Source of the DNA: Gyromitra esculenta
Taxonomy: Eukaryota; Ascomycota; Pezizomycetes; Pezizales; Discinaceae
DNA: 64,000 nucleotides
NCBI GenBank assembly: GCA_038503075.1
Contig: JBCAML010000012.1
Location: 372,001-436,000, forward strand
Direction of reading: 5' to 3'
How positions within the stretch are numbered: the stretch's first letter is position 1; every line of letters begins with the position of its first letter. The notes beneath the pieces are model-generated. The model had not been told where the DNA came from, made no database searches, and worked only from the letters and a program-made list of their open reading frames with translations. Made by a program: the position numbers and the translations under genes. This document shows positions 1 through 11,383 of the stretch, piece after piece.

Positions 1-1203
1 AGCAGGACCAGGGGAGTCGACCAGTCTAGTTAAAATAGAACTGGCGGTCGATGAGAGTGTACCTGATACCCTAGTTGGTAAGCTATTTATAGTTGGTGTT
101 GGTTTTTCTAATTTAGATTACTAATTTTACTCTGTTTAGTTGATAGTGTCGCTCTCACCAAGTTGCTGTCGAGTGTTTTTCACAACGCTGTCAAATTCAC
201 CGAAAACGGGAAGATTGCCGTCACAGCAACAATCTCGAATCCGAAAAATCGATTTGTGCTCTTCATTATAGCGGACACCGGCGAAGGTATTCCGGAAGAT
301 TTCTTACCGAAACTTTTCAAGGCTTTCTCGAGAGAAGATGAGTCCATGACACGGCAGCGAGATGGATTGGGGCTCGGGTTGCTTGTTGCAAAGGGTATTG
401 CGAGGAAAATGGGTGGCGAGCTATGGTGTGAACGGACAGCAACACAGGGACCACATAAGGGTTCAGAGTTTCGAATCCGATTGCCATTAACGCCTTCAGA
501 TGCGTCGAACAGCACGCCTGGAACCCCTGTAGTAAATCCGGGAACACCATTAACGACTCCTACGGGAACTAATCTCCCAAACCCATTAGCGAGTTGGTCA
601 TTAGACGCGGGACAGACTCGGCGAAGCCCGTTCACTGGACCTTCGCCGCTTCAGGACGAGCAATTCGCCTCTTCCCCCCCTCTACCGCCATCAATCTTCG
701 CGGTTGAGTCAAAAACTAAGACTCCGCCTCAAACAAAGACTAGCCGCCATAAAAAAGCCCTTGCATATGACCGAAACCTTGGGGAAAAGATGCCACTTCG
801 GATACTAGTAGCCGAGGATAATAAAATCAATCGGAAACTACTCATGAGTATGCTTAAGAAGCTTGGTTATACGGAAATATTCGAGGCTTGCGATGGACTT
901 GAAGCCGTACAGATAATGGATGTTGATAGAGAACTCCCTATTGATGTCATCCTTATGGATCTTTGGATGCCGCGTATGGATGGGTACGAAGCTGCCGAGC
1001 GAATACTCGCCATGAAACGATACGCCAAGAGCCCTGCCGGCAAGAAGAAGATAACCGTACTTGCAGTATCGGCAGATGCGACAACAGAAGCACTCGAGAA
1101 GACCTCGGCGGTCGGTATGGAAGGGTTCATGACCAAGCCATACAAGTTGGTTGATTTAGAACGATTATTGATCGAGTATTGTGCAGAGAGGCTGGCGTCA
1201 TAG
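1..1203 (+). CDS. Hybrid histidine kinase, C-terminal part (HATPase + receiver)
   Basis: The 3' end of a fungal hybrid histidine kinase; the 5' part lies outside the window. I read exons 1-77 and 140-1203, with an intron at 78-139 (GTAAGC...TTTAG) that joins the frame as ..DTLV/VDSVALTKLL. The GHKL ATPase domain shows the N box (HNAVKFTE), G1 box (DTGEGIPED), F-box-like FKAF and G2 box (GLGLGLLVAKG). A Ser/Pro/Thr-rich linker of about 100 residues follows. The receiver domain has the acidic pair (VAEDN), the phospho-accepting Asp in VILMDLWMP, and the conserved Lys in MTKPYK. The kinase would phosphorylate a His upstream of the window, pass phosphate to this Asp, then to an HPt protein feeding the stress MAPK route (family knowledge). 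It resembles the Fos1/TcsA type, but the sensor end is needed to place it. No broken residues are seen. Confidence 0.93.
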
Positions 1204-2894
1204 AAGGACTTGAGCATTTGAAAGGATAGAAAGACATTTTGGGGGTATTTGGGGCACTTGGATATCCAAAAGGAAAGGCATTTTTCTCCAAGTTTTTTAT
1301 TTGGTGTTGGGTTCTGTTTTATTTTTTATTACTTCAGTTAAAGGGTCATTTGGGATTTTTTTTTTGTCATAGCACTATTATTATTTTCCGTTTATTTTCA
1401 GGGTTGGCGTTTTTATGGGTGTTTATGGGGTCTTTTTTCTTGCGTGGGAGGGTTTTGGATGCTAAAACTCCGATTCTTCATTTCAGGGACCTTTTATCTC
1501 CTCTTTGTTTGAATGTTTTTTTATGACCACCTTTATTCGCTCCCTCTTCTTTCTTATTTATTTTGGACTACTGGATATCATGCGGGTGGCACGTTTAAAA
1601 ACCGGTGTTATATCCTGTTCGCTCGTTTTTCTCTTTCTCCGGGTTTTCCTTTTAAGGGTTTATTTTACGGGATTGTTACATAGCAGGGGTTTTTTTTACA
1701 ATCCGGTGTTTTTTTATTTTTCCTCCTCCTCCGTTTTTGGAACCCTGTATATACCACCTAGGCCGATTCGCGAGGAGGGGGGGGTTGTACTTATCTAGGG
1801 AAGGATTGGTGAAAGGGAGGGTAATTCTTGATACATATATTTACATACATTATTTTATGCACGTCATTCAGATTGGTTTTAACAGCATATGTGTGTGTGT
1901 GATGGTTTTTAGTTGATTCGAAGCGGTTTTTTTTTTTTTTTTCAAGTAGCGTAGCGCATTTGCTCTGCTGCCTTGATTCCCCCCCTTGTACTAAAGGAGG
2001 AAAGAGGAGGCGATACGATTTGGAATCGTACGAGGGCTGCTGAGTGGCTTTTAGACCGAGATCTCGACTCTTTTTTATTTTTTATTTTTTTTGCTTGGTC
2101 TGGTCTGTAGGGAGATGATAGGTTCAAGGATGATGGGGGTGGGATCAAGGCGGTATCTTTTAGTAGCCTTGGTTGGAAAACTTAAGCTTTTTTTCTTTCT
2201 TTTTTCTTTTTAGCTCGCTGGTGAAGGAGGAGGGATGATTATTGATTATTGATCAAGGTTAGGTATTTTGGACTTACATGATGGATATGCATGCGGCGTT
2301 TCACCAGGTATCACTCGGTGTCTTCACTTTGTGTGTTCTGGCGCGCTAGGCCGGATCGCTGGATGAGTGTGGTACCTTCCGATAACTAAGCTGTGGATCT
2401 GTAGACTTGAGGAAGCAAAGCCGGATCTCTGAAGGCTTAGCAGATATATACTGAGAGAGGCCCTGTGAGATGAGGTACCTACCTGCTGTGAGATGGAGAG
2501 CCTGGGAGATGAAGAGTCTTTTATGTAGAATTAGTCACGGCAACAACCTCCACAGCCACGCTCTAGCCTTAAACAGTAACTTTGTTTTTCTATACGTAAA
2601 ACCCTCTTTACATCCAGGGAACTTAGTACCGTCTCTAGAACCCGCACCCTTTCAGTCAAAGTTTCTTTTATCAAACACTGCGGCGCACCTATTCTCTTCT
2701 ATTGGTTCGTTATTACATATTTACCATAGTATTTTTTTTGCTTGCATAGCAACAAGCTACCTCAGTGGTTCCCTCGCTAAGGTAATGAGTGCAATTTGCA
2801 AACGGAGTACCTTAAATTCGTAAGAATTCTAGGGCAAGATAGAAAACGCTAGAGTATCTCGGTCGTATCTCTGAACGTAAGACCTGTGTTTCCC
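1204..2894. other. Gene-free stretch, 3' flank of the histidine kinase
   Basis: T-rich DNA just after the kinase stop (1240-1800) is probably 3' untranslated and terminator sequence. The rest has homopolymer T runs (for example 1927-1942 and 2075-2090) and a TG run near 1890. Open frames here (such as 2470-2823 on +) have no recognisable protein and poor composition. I see no gene. Confidence 0.5.
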
Positions 2895-3395
2895 TCACCA
2901 ATACTCAATCACCACTACCACAGGAAAAGCCTTTTTTTTTTTTGTGTAGCAACCTGTATTTGAGAAAAAAACCCAGCGATGAAGCTTGTTCCGCCACTCA
3001 TCCACATACTTAGCATCACAAGCATCGGCACCGAACGCGCCAAACCTTCTCCCAGGCCACGCCAACTCGGATCCAGGAGCGGGAAACCTACAATATTTTG
3101 CAAAACTAGTCCAAACTCTCCGCTTGGAGCCGATGTCTTTTTCGCAGCCCGCTCGCTTTCGAATACTTCCATAACCTGCGCGCAACCTAATCCTCCAAGG
3201 GCCTCCTCTCATGAAGGCTGTGTGGTGCTCAACATATACCAAACTGCTGCTATCGGTATGTGCGGGACGATGGGATCTTCGATGCCGTGCGAGGATGTCA
3301 TAGTGGCGATTTTGGCTCTCGGGAAGTGTACTGACAGTTCTGATCGTATTGGAGGAAGTGCTGAGTTTTCTTGGGGTGGGATCCTTGTTTATCAT
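2895..3395 (-). CDS. Possible hypothetical protein, model uncertain
   Basis: An open frame of 166 codons on the minus strand, overlapped by a 140-codon frame on the plus strand (2979-3401) and an 85-codon frame in another minus register (2915-3172). The minus frame begins MINKDPTPRK and ends in a VVVVIEYW tail that looks non-coding. The middle (DACDAKYVDEWRNKLHRW) looks protein-like. A GT at the end of the segment WRIRLRA and the shift to a second readable register suggest either an unrecognised intron or a decayed gene. No family is recognised. Base composition is slightly richer in GC than the flanks, which is the main reason to list it. Confidence 0.25.
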   Translation of the reverse strand: MINKDPTPRKLSTSSNTIRTVSTLPESQNRHYDILARHRRSHRPAHTDSSSLVYVEHHTAFMRGGPWRIRLRAGYGSIRKRAGCEKDIGSKRRVWTSFAKYCRFPAPGSELAWPGRRFGAFGADACDAKYVDEWRNKLHRWVFFSNTGCYTKKKKAFPVVVVIEYW

Positions 3396-4157
3396 GCCTA
3401 GTACTAGTAGTTATGTCTCATCTTATTTTATTCCTGTAGCTGCAGATCACCTATCCCTCAGGTTGATGGGGTAGATAGATAGATAGATAGATAGATAGAT
3501 ATATCATTCACGCAGGTTGATGGGGTGCTTCCTTCTGGAAATTTTCATTTTTTACGTTACGACTTAGTTTCTCTATAGGCTGAGACATAATATAACGCGA
3601 GAGTTCCCTCCTATCCTTATAGAAGCGATGGATTTCCCCTGCATTGTCTCACATAGTAGGAAGAGCTATTCTCTTTTCGCATCTAAGCATTCTAGAGTAG
3701 GCTAAGTAAATTAGAGGAGATAATCGTAATGACTCTTGTCCTCCTCAGGGCTGTGAGTGATGAAAGGAAGCGTAGGTTGAAGGAAGCGAAAAGGCCATTT
3801 GTAGAAGAGTGTGAATTTTCTAGGAGAGTACTCGCGCCAACGGCTAACCCCAGCAAAAACCGAATACATTTACGAATAGCAATCAGGGCTATCAAAAACT
3901 ATGAAAGACTAACTATTTGCACTTAATTTTTAGAGGAAGAGGTGAATAGGCTCGATCAGATCGGCCCGATAGTATCTCACACGATGCATTTAGTTCTCAA
4001 TTGCTCTACTATCACGATCAGGAATTTAAATTTAAATTTAAATTGGTAGAACTCAAATCTTTAAACTCTGAATACAAATTGCTCGACTCAGTATTGGAGT
4101 AGGTGTTTTCAAAATACGTACCTGTACTGGCGTACTATGAACTCCAAAATTTCCAAA
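3396..4157. other. Intergenic stretch with GATA microsatellite
   Basis: Holds a (GATA)n tract at about 3470-3501 and a perfect AT palindrome of AAATTT units at 4023-4044. The lower half is the 3' flank of the ankyrin gene that ends at 4158. No coding sequence is supported. Confidence 0.6.
3470..3501. repeat. (GATA)n microsatellite
   Basis: About seven uninterrupted GATA units, followed by a degenerate ATATC. A flanking phrase, AGGTTGATGGGGT, occurs on both sides (about 3460 and 3513), so the array sits between short direct repeats. Confidence 0.9.
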
Positions 4158-5756
4158 TCACCAGCTCCCGTTCGACCAATATCCATCACTATCATGTTCA
4201 TTGACGACCTCCATCTCTCTTAGGGATGCTTCTCCACCCAGCATTAAAATGACCGAGTGATTTTGGCACCTTAAAGCGATATCCAATGCGGTCTGGCCGC
4301 CCATGGTTTTCAAGGTGATATCTGGGTTACTTCCAAGAAGCATTATAACCAAACTCATATTAATATATGGCTCCCCTGCCGCCCTGTGGAGAGCAGTCAT
4401 TCTAGAGATATTGCATCTAGCATTCACGTTGACCCCTGCTCCAAGAAGAAGTCGAATCACTTCTGCATTCCCCTGATAAGTTGGGCTATTTGGGGCGCGT
4501 GAATAATACTTGTTCTCCCTCATAGCCACGTGGAGCGCAGTCTCCCAGTTGCGGTCCTTTGCGTTGATGTTGGCACCGCGTTCGAGTAGAGTTTGTACCA
4601 TGTCGGTTCTACCGCGCCAGGCTGCCATATGGAGCGGTGTGCTGCTATCAGTATCTTTTGCATTCACATCGGCGCCTTTGTTGAGCAATGACAAGACTAG
4701 ATCCATTTCATGACGATCGACAGCCAAGCGGAGAGGAGTCTTGTTGGAGGTACCGCGAAGGGTGACTGGGGCGTTTTCAAGCAATTTCCTAGTCATAGAA
4801 AGAAGCCAAGGACGCTTTTCAGTTGGGAAGTTCGGTTGTTGGTCATACCAATCTTTTTGGTGAACTAAGAGAAATGCAGTATCATTCACGACTGCACCGC
4901 TGTCCAACAGTAATTGCAATGTGTTTTCATTTCCGTAGCGTGCAGCAAGAGCGAGAGCGGTATTTCCATCGGTGTCTTCAATTGCAACAGATGCACCCTT
5001 TGACAGTAGCAATTTAACAAGAGACGTATCATCACCAGGGAGACTTGCCGCGGCGTGGAGTGGCATCATACCATCTCTCGTGTATGGAACGGCGACGTCT
5101 GAGTACTCCAAGATGAATTTGGCTGCAGCGATAGAATTGCGGTGCATAGCGATCTCGAGCGGTAACATGGTATTGAAATCGTCAGTCGGGACAGACAATT
5201 GGGCTCCATTCTTCACGAGTAGGCCAACAACCCCTCCATATCCCAGGTCTGCTGCGTAGTGGAGAGCCGTCCACCCTGTCGTATCCATAGCAGAAACATT
5301 CGCTCCGTTTCTCAACAGCATTTGAACCATGCCTACATGTCCAAACCTAGCTGCCCAGTGCAACGCTGGCATTTCTTTTAGGTAGATTTTTCTGGCCCTG
5401 ATTTTCTGGATAACGATAATATTGGCTCCTTTCGCGAATATTTTATCGAGAACCTCCTCTTCGCACTCTCCAGGGGCGCTGTGGATAATTGTCGTGGCGT
5501 CAATCTTAATAGTAATACCCGTCGCTTTTTCCAACAACACACGGAGCATTCTCCTGCTCTCAGTAACGGCGGCACAGATGATTGCGTAAACGGCATATCC
5601 GCTGGCACCCGTGGCTGTCTTTAGGTATAAGGTTTCTCTGAGGACCGCGAAGAGGCGTCGATTGGCTCGGTGGAAATTGTAGAGAGTTTTCGCATCGTGA
5701 ATGTTTTCTCCAATGAGAACAAGGAGCTCATTAGCAAGAGTCTGGAGAGTAGCCAT
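4158..5756 (-). CDS. F-box-like ankyrin-repeat protein
   Basis: A single-exon gene of 532 codons. The N-terminus (residues about 3-45) reads LQTLANELLVLIGENI..LYNFHRANRRLF, the layout of the short F-box-like helix bundle that opens many fungal ankyrin proteins. Ankyrin repeats run from about residue 60 to 515: well-formed units carry the TALHYAA and PLHMAAWRG type cores and GADVNAKD / GANINAKD loops. I count roughly ten repeats, some worn. The C-terminus ends in a short polar tail. Proteins of this kind are protein-binding scaffolds, often substrate receptors for SCF ubiquitin ligases when the F-box is real; that role is inferred. A paralog with the same N-terminal design lies at 55509-56243. 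The start is the first ATG after stops, and no intron is needed. Confidence 0.88.
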   Translation of the reverse strand: MATLQTLANELLVLIGENIHDAKTLYNFHRANRRLFAVLRETLYLKTATGASGYAVYAIICAAVTESRRMLRVLLEKATGITIKIDATTIIHSAPGECEEEVLDKIFAKGANIIVIQKIRARKIYLKEMPALHWAARFGHVGMVQMLLRNGANVSAMDTTGWTALHYAADLGYGGVVGLLVKNGAQLSVPTDDFNTMLPLEIAMHRNSIAAAKFILEYSDVAVPYTRDGMMPLHAAASLPGDDTSLVKLLLSKGASVAIEDTDGNTALALAARYGNENTLQLLLDSGAVVNDTAFLLVHQKDWYDQQPNFPTEKRPWLLSMTRKLLENAPVTLRGTSNKTPLRLAVDRHEMDLVLSLLNKGADVNAKDTDSSTPLHMAAWRGRTDMVQTLLERGANINAKDRNWETALHVAMRENKYYSRAPNSPTYQGNAEVIRLLLGAGVNVNARCNISRMTALHRAAGEPYINMSLVIMLLGSNPDITLKTMGGQTALDIALRCQNHSVILMLGGEASLREMEVVNEHDSDGYWSNGSW

Positions 5757-6180
5757 GACTTAAGTATCCCCTAAACAACCATGACACAGTTAGCTACCAA
5801 GCAAAATATGTACTTTATCTTACTACATATTAACTTACGTCCAACGAAGTTATTTGTCAATAGAATAGAGGAAGGACAAAGAGGAGGATAATAGTGGGAG
5901 GAGGATGGTGGGAGGACGAAGGTGAGGGTGGTGGGGGACGAAGATGAGGGTGGTGGGGGGACGAAGATGAGGGTGGTGGGGGACGAAGATGAAGGTGGTG
6001 GGAGGAGGATGAGCGAAGAGAAAGAGGATGAGGATGGGAAGAAGAAGGATGGGAGGAAGAAGAAGGATGGGAGGAGTATAAGTAGAAGGCGGGGGGGTTA
6101 GGAGGGTGGATGGATGGATGATGGGAGAAGGAGAAGGATGAGAATGGGAGGGTGGGCTCGGAGGGAGGAAGGAAAAATTC
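5757..6180. repeat. Purine-rich low-complexity DNA with a 22-24 bp minisatellite
   Basis: GA-rich DNA upstream of the ankyrin gene. Between about 5914 and 6000 a unit of GACGAAGATGAGGGTGGTGGGG repeats about four times with small changes in the G run. From 6000 to 6165 it continues as irregular GGA/AGG repeats. The plus strand is almost pure purine, so it may affect transcription of the adjacent minus-strand gene, but this is only inference. Confidence 0.8.
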
Positions 6181-7320
6181 TCTGGTGGATCAAAAATTGA
6201 CCCTAAATACTATTTTCAAACCAAGCACCCTACCAAAGCACTACGTATAGGACCTAGCTTCGTGCACAAAATATCACTCGGCACAATTTCGAACCATGAG
6301 CCTGTCGATACGGCGGTAAAAAAAAAAGCTTGACACCCGGCTTGTGCAAACCAATTCATCTGAGAAGTTGCTAATATGACACCTCACTGACTGAAAGATT
6401 GGTGAAGTCTATTGAGAGCACCTCCCCCGTGTTTATTGTTACAAGACCTAGGATAACTAAGACCATAGGGTTTTAGCCCAACCAGCAGCCAGGATCAACC
6501 CACAAACAGGGATAACACAACTCAAAGGACCCACCTGTCACTAGTGATCCTGTAGGAGATCAGGCTCCAATTCGAAGGTCGATGGGGATAGAACTAATAA
6601 AATCAGGATACGAAGCAAACGGTGGAACAGGAACAACAAAGACAAGGACTCGACTCCTATATACTATTGTAACTCACATCGTAGCTACAGAAAACAAAAG
6701 TACAGAGAGTGATGAGAGCAATGAGAGCGCATACGAAGAAAATTGGCCACAGACTTGGTTTCAACCAGCGCATCTACTCTCATGACTACGTGTAATAACG
6801 ATATATACGTGTTTCTTACTATAGCCCTCTAATCTTCGATCCGCCTAAACGATATTATTTACAAACTATTTACAATGATTTACTCGCAGTTCCTACGTCT
6901 TAACACACTTCTACCTGTGCAGTTTCAGTCCCCGAAAATTACACGTATGGAGGAAGAGTACAAAACAAAAGTGTAGTCGGAATGGTAGTTATAATTTGCG
7001 AGCACGCTTTGTCCAGTATTCTCCCTATCCCCCCCCCGACCCTTATTCACGATCTCCACTTTCTACAACACTGTTATTTCTATCTCAAAAACAAACCAAT
7101 CTCTCCAAGAAATGGTATTCTTGTATGAGATACGTCTATTCGGCCAACAAGCTACACCCCTTCGATTATATATCCTTATATAACCCTTCCAAATAAGATT
7201 TATGCCCATTTTCAGCCCCACTAGAAAATTGTTTCTAGTCAATACGGCGCGCGCATGCTTAAACCTAAATCAATCAAATTAGGGTACGAAGCATCCTTGT
7301 GTTACAAAACTTGACAGCTG
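6181..7320. other. Gene-free stretch, possibly LTR-derived
   Basis: No gene is supported. The part from TGTTACAAG at 6437 to about 6800 has an LTR-like look: a TGTTA start, a TATATAC box near 6658, and a short open frame (6582-6785). I could not find a matching end or a target duplication, so I do not call an LTR. The remainder is AT-rich without repeats I can name. Confidence 0.3.
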
Positions 7321-7323
7321 TCT

Positions 7324-8680
7324 CACTAAATTTCACGAAAAGATCTCACTCACCAATGCTCCTAAAGGAGGATCCTTCGAGATATCGATTTTATAATAGC
7401 ATTGATGCTCAAATTTAGCCTCAACAATAACATTTGATTTAAGTTTTTCGTGCGTATATTCGATCACGCGGATAGTATCTCTTGGAACGTTCCAAATAGC
7501 ACTTTTTAGTTAAAAACGAGGTTCTATTCCACCAGCAATCGCCATATGCTGTAAAGGCTTGCAAAGCTTCATTAATATCATGCTAAATTTCACAAATTTT
7601 CTTAGACAATTTAGTGAATTGCGGGTGTCGATATTTCGGCCTAGAAACGTAGTCTAGATTTAAGCCTACACTCACCATCACGCATACGAGCGTCAGGGCA
7701 AACTAGGATCCTCAATCCTTGGTATCTGGTAGAGGTATATACCATCCAATATCATCCTAAAAAAATCTGCTAGATTTTATACTTTACGCAGCGTCTCGTA
7801 ACTAAATACATGTAAACATGAAATTTATGCCCGTGGCTGATTATGATGCAAATGATCAAGTCTTGATCTCGAAGCAGTAGGATTACTTGTATGCAACCTC
7901 CAAAATCATGGAGGTTGGCATACGACACTTGTAGAGGGATCTCTACCTTCTTAATAGGTTCTCCGATAGCAGTCCCGCCGCCGCCCACCGCTTGTGGGCT
8001 CCCAATAGATTTTACTCCCGCATAAGACCCATGGAGGGGCGAGAAGGCAAATAAGTGGAGGAGAGTAGACAAGATGAGGACCTATTCTTCTCCACTTCGC
8101 CTACTCCCTAGCACAACCCCCTCAAGTTATTTAGAAGGGAGGCCGGAGGCAAGCACCCGAGTGCTGGGCGATCATTCTAGGAGCTGCAGATATTAATGCA
8201 GCTCCGCCGCCACCAAATCACTAAGTGGAATCATTGCGCCCTCGAAAATAGCTCGAGGGCGCGGCTAGGACCTTGATTCATCTTCCCGTATGCCACGAGC
8301 AAGTTACCTGCTAAAGGGTTAGCTACAATACAACTAAATCTTAAAAGAAAAAATTGGCAAAGAAAAAACGCAGCACAAGGTATGATAACATAATCAAAGG
8401 GAGCAGCAAGAAATAAATGAGGAAGCAGCAACAGCCAAGATATAGGTAAATGGCTCAGAGCACTGGTTTCTTACCGAAGGAACTATTCGGGTTCCAGCTG
8501 TAACTACAGCCGGGATACTTGACGGTGGAACAACAAGTGATGAAAAATCTCCCTTGTTGATACAGGGGGCACCCTCGAATTCGTCAACTACCTTTCTGTG
8601 GGGATATCTATGCAAATATCATCAGTACAATTAGCAAACAGAGTCAACGAATGCGAGAGCAGCTAAACTTACAGTATCTA
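7324..8680 (-). mobile_element. Possible eroded retroelement or gene relic
   Basis: On the minus strand several protein-like segments follow one another but switch frame and meet stops. They are: 8394-8615 (..NKGDFSSLVVPPSSIPAV..), 7770-8072 (..GGGGTAIGEPIKKVEIPL.. then NLHDFGGCIQ and DQDLIIC), about 7500-7740 (..ILVCPDARMRDG.. and LRKFVKFSMILMK), and 7324-7500 (..VIVEAKFEHQCYYKID..), the last ending at a GTGAGT donor. Splice-like GT and AG sites exist, but no combination I tried gives one open product. The middle segment reminds me of the protease part of fungal retroelement polyproteins, yet no DTG/DSG triad is visible. A decayed host gene is the alternative. Confidence 0.3.
8236..8262. repeat. 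Perfect 10-bp inverted repeat (hairpin)
   Basis: GCGCCCTCGA at 8236-8245 and its exact reverse complement TCGAGGGCGC at 8253-8262, separated by a 7-base loop. The arm is GC-rich in an otherwise AT-rich stretch and lies inside the eroded element-like region. Confidence 0.85.
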
Positions 8681-11383
8681 TATCCCCACCCATAGGTTCT
8701 GATTCAATGCTCCTTTCCAGGAGCTCGAATAGTCAGAATCAATGGTCAGTGACCATAATCCCAGGCGACACTTTTTGGGAATTATACGATCCAAGCTTTA
8801 TCTAAGATGCTGTTTTAATATATGATTAGCCATTAAACCGATTATGTAGGAGTGCCACAAACTTACAATAACTTGAAATTTTTCTTATCATTTGATGGCC
8901 TAAAGTGTTGAAGCAGCACGAGAGATGCACCCAACTACGAGCGACACGCAGCAGGAACTGGTGTATTTGTGTGGTAGGGCCAGCCCTATATCGCACTATC
9001 CCTCAGAATTAGAACACTGTGGGGCGAAGACGGGCGTTGAATAAATAGAATGGTGGGCAGGGGTTATATCCAGTGGGAAAGGAAGGTGTCCATGTAATTA
9101 ACGACCTCGTTTCGAAACAACCAACCCACCACGCCAGCAAGCGGCTATAATTCCCAAGATATCTCAATTTCAACACATCTGGCACTCCATTTCTAAGGAG
9201 GACTCACAGGGCTCGTTTATCTCACTATCCGCAGTATAGATGCCGCAGTGAATCACTATCACGAAAAATCACTCGATCATTTCCCGCCTCAAGCACTATC
9301 CCCTACCGCTAGCGCAAGTCCATCCAAACTGAATGCACAATCGCGGGTCTCTAAAGCTACACTCTAAGGATTTATCTCAAGTTTTCCACAATTTACATCA
9401 GTAGGCAGCCTCCCACTGTATGCAGCTTCAAAGATACAACTACGAAAGTCTTTCAACGATTCACCGAGCTTGTAATAGCTCCGTGAGCTTCTACTTACCC
9501 CATACCTAAAATCTCTACTCCATTGGGTTAAATCTAGGATCGATCGATCCACGGCCTACTTCAAGTGGTATTAGAAGCTTCACCTACCAAAGACACTTGA
9601 GAGAGGAAAGTAAACCAGCAAAAAGTGAATTACAATAAGCCAGATAACCTGTTCATAGAAGAATCGTACAAGTCTCCAGCCTCCCCCACGACCCCAACAC
9701 TAAAAACTCCTGGGTAAACATCCAGCCCAATCCGCAAAGCCTACGGCAAACACAAAGCGGTCCACCCGCCGAAACGCATTCAAGAACCTATGGAGTACTT
9801 CCCCCACCCGCAGATTACTATACCAATCTGCAACTCAAATACGTGGGTATAGCGCATAGGAATGATACAATATTTCTGGAAACTGCACAGAATAACCCAA
9901 ATCATTATAAAAGCACACCCAGCAAGTATCGCACTAAACAGGCGACAGCCAAGTAACAACCGTTTATTTGTGCAACCCCCAGCTACACATTCACCATGCT
10001 ATTGGTAACTTGCACTTCTAGCGGCTCACCGATCACCCACAGACATAAATCCAGATCGTGAAGGCTGAATCGATGCCAAACCTTATTACAGTCAAAAGAC
10101 CGCACCGAAGAACCAGCTAGAAGCAACAAAACCACACCAGACTCCGTGTGTTCCGGTGAACTGGGTGGGGCTGCGATGCAGTGTGGTAACTACATGTAGT
10201 CGTCTTACTGTGTTCAAACCCCACCCCTCCTCACCCATCGCAGAACCTGAGTGACACGTCATGATCATTTAACGAGATCAAGCACATAACCCAGCTGGAT
10301 CCTCCCCCCCAAGCCTATGACAAATTCATTACCGACTACCCAAATTTACACAGGGCTGAGCAAGAAAAAGAAAGAAAAAAGAAAAAAGAAAAACCAACTC
10401 AAATCTTTTTGCATACCCATGACCCATCACGCCGGGATTTATATTCCCCCCCACAAATATTGTGGTCGGAGCAGAAATTCGACTTTCAAATTCCCATAAA
10501 TTTTTCATCAATTCGATATATATATAAAGCCACCCCGATCCTTTCAGCTATTTTGAAGGAAAAAAAAACTATTACGAAAAAACGAGTGTGGCACATATAT
10601 ATCCTAACGCTCCAAACATATATATAATAATTGCCCTCAAATCCAACCTCACTTTAACTCATGCCAGTTTTCATCCACAGCCCAACCCTTCACGTCGTAC
10701 CACAACGAAAAATGATATGGTTAAAAAAAAGACAAACACCCGCTCCCAAAAAAAAAAGCAACCAAAAATTCAATCTCAATCTTACATCCAACCCCCCAGA
10801 TCCACATATATGCAATACCGGTTTTTTCTAACCCGCAGGATCCGGATATGTACATACAGCGGTACTGGAATCGGAAAAGGGATCTAGAAGTCTCACCTTA
10901 TAAATGAAAAAACAACTTTAGAGCTTGGAATCAAAACACTCAAAGACAAAATCACGAAAGAGATAGGACCTAGTAAAATACGACGAAAAATGGAGGCGGG
11001 ATATATTTGACAATATGAAGCATGACCATATAGATAGATATTTAACTGGAAAAAATCTCAAAAAGTGAAATGTCCAGAGAAACTCAGAAAAAGTGGAACC
11101 CGATGAGTTATGGGTTGAAAAAAATTTGGTTATGCCAAAAGAGTAGACCCGTAATCCTCTCGGACTGCATAATAAACCAAAAAAGATAAAAAAATAAACA
11201 GTTCAAGAGAGAGAGAAATTGACTATAAATGAAATCCCCAGAACAAAGAAAATATAATCAAGCAGAACAAAAGAAACCTCATATACCCCCACAAATCACT
11301 GCCTTCGACTCAAGCGACTGCCCGCCGGAGGAGACCCTATTTTTTTTCCATATACCACATATTTCATTGAATAGAAACGCAAT
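8681..11383. other. Gene-poor stretch between relic and membrane-protein gene
   Basis: No gene is supported over about 2.7 kb. A 62-codon minus frame at 9364-9552 (..LDLTQWSRDFRYG..) looks mildly protein-like but stands alone. From about 10350 to 11380 the plus strand is A-rich with runs of A and AAAG; this is likely the 3' flank of the minus-strand membrane-protein gene. Confidence 0.5.
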
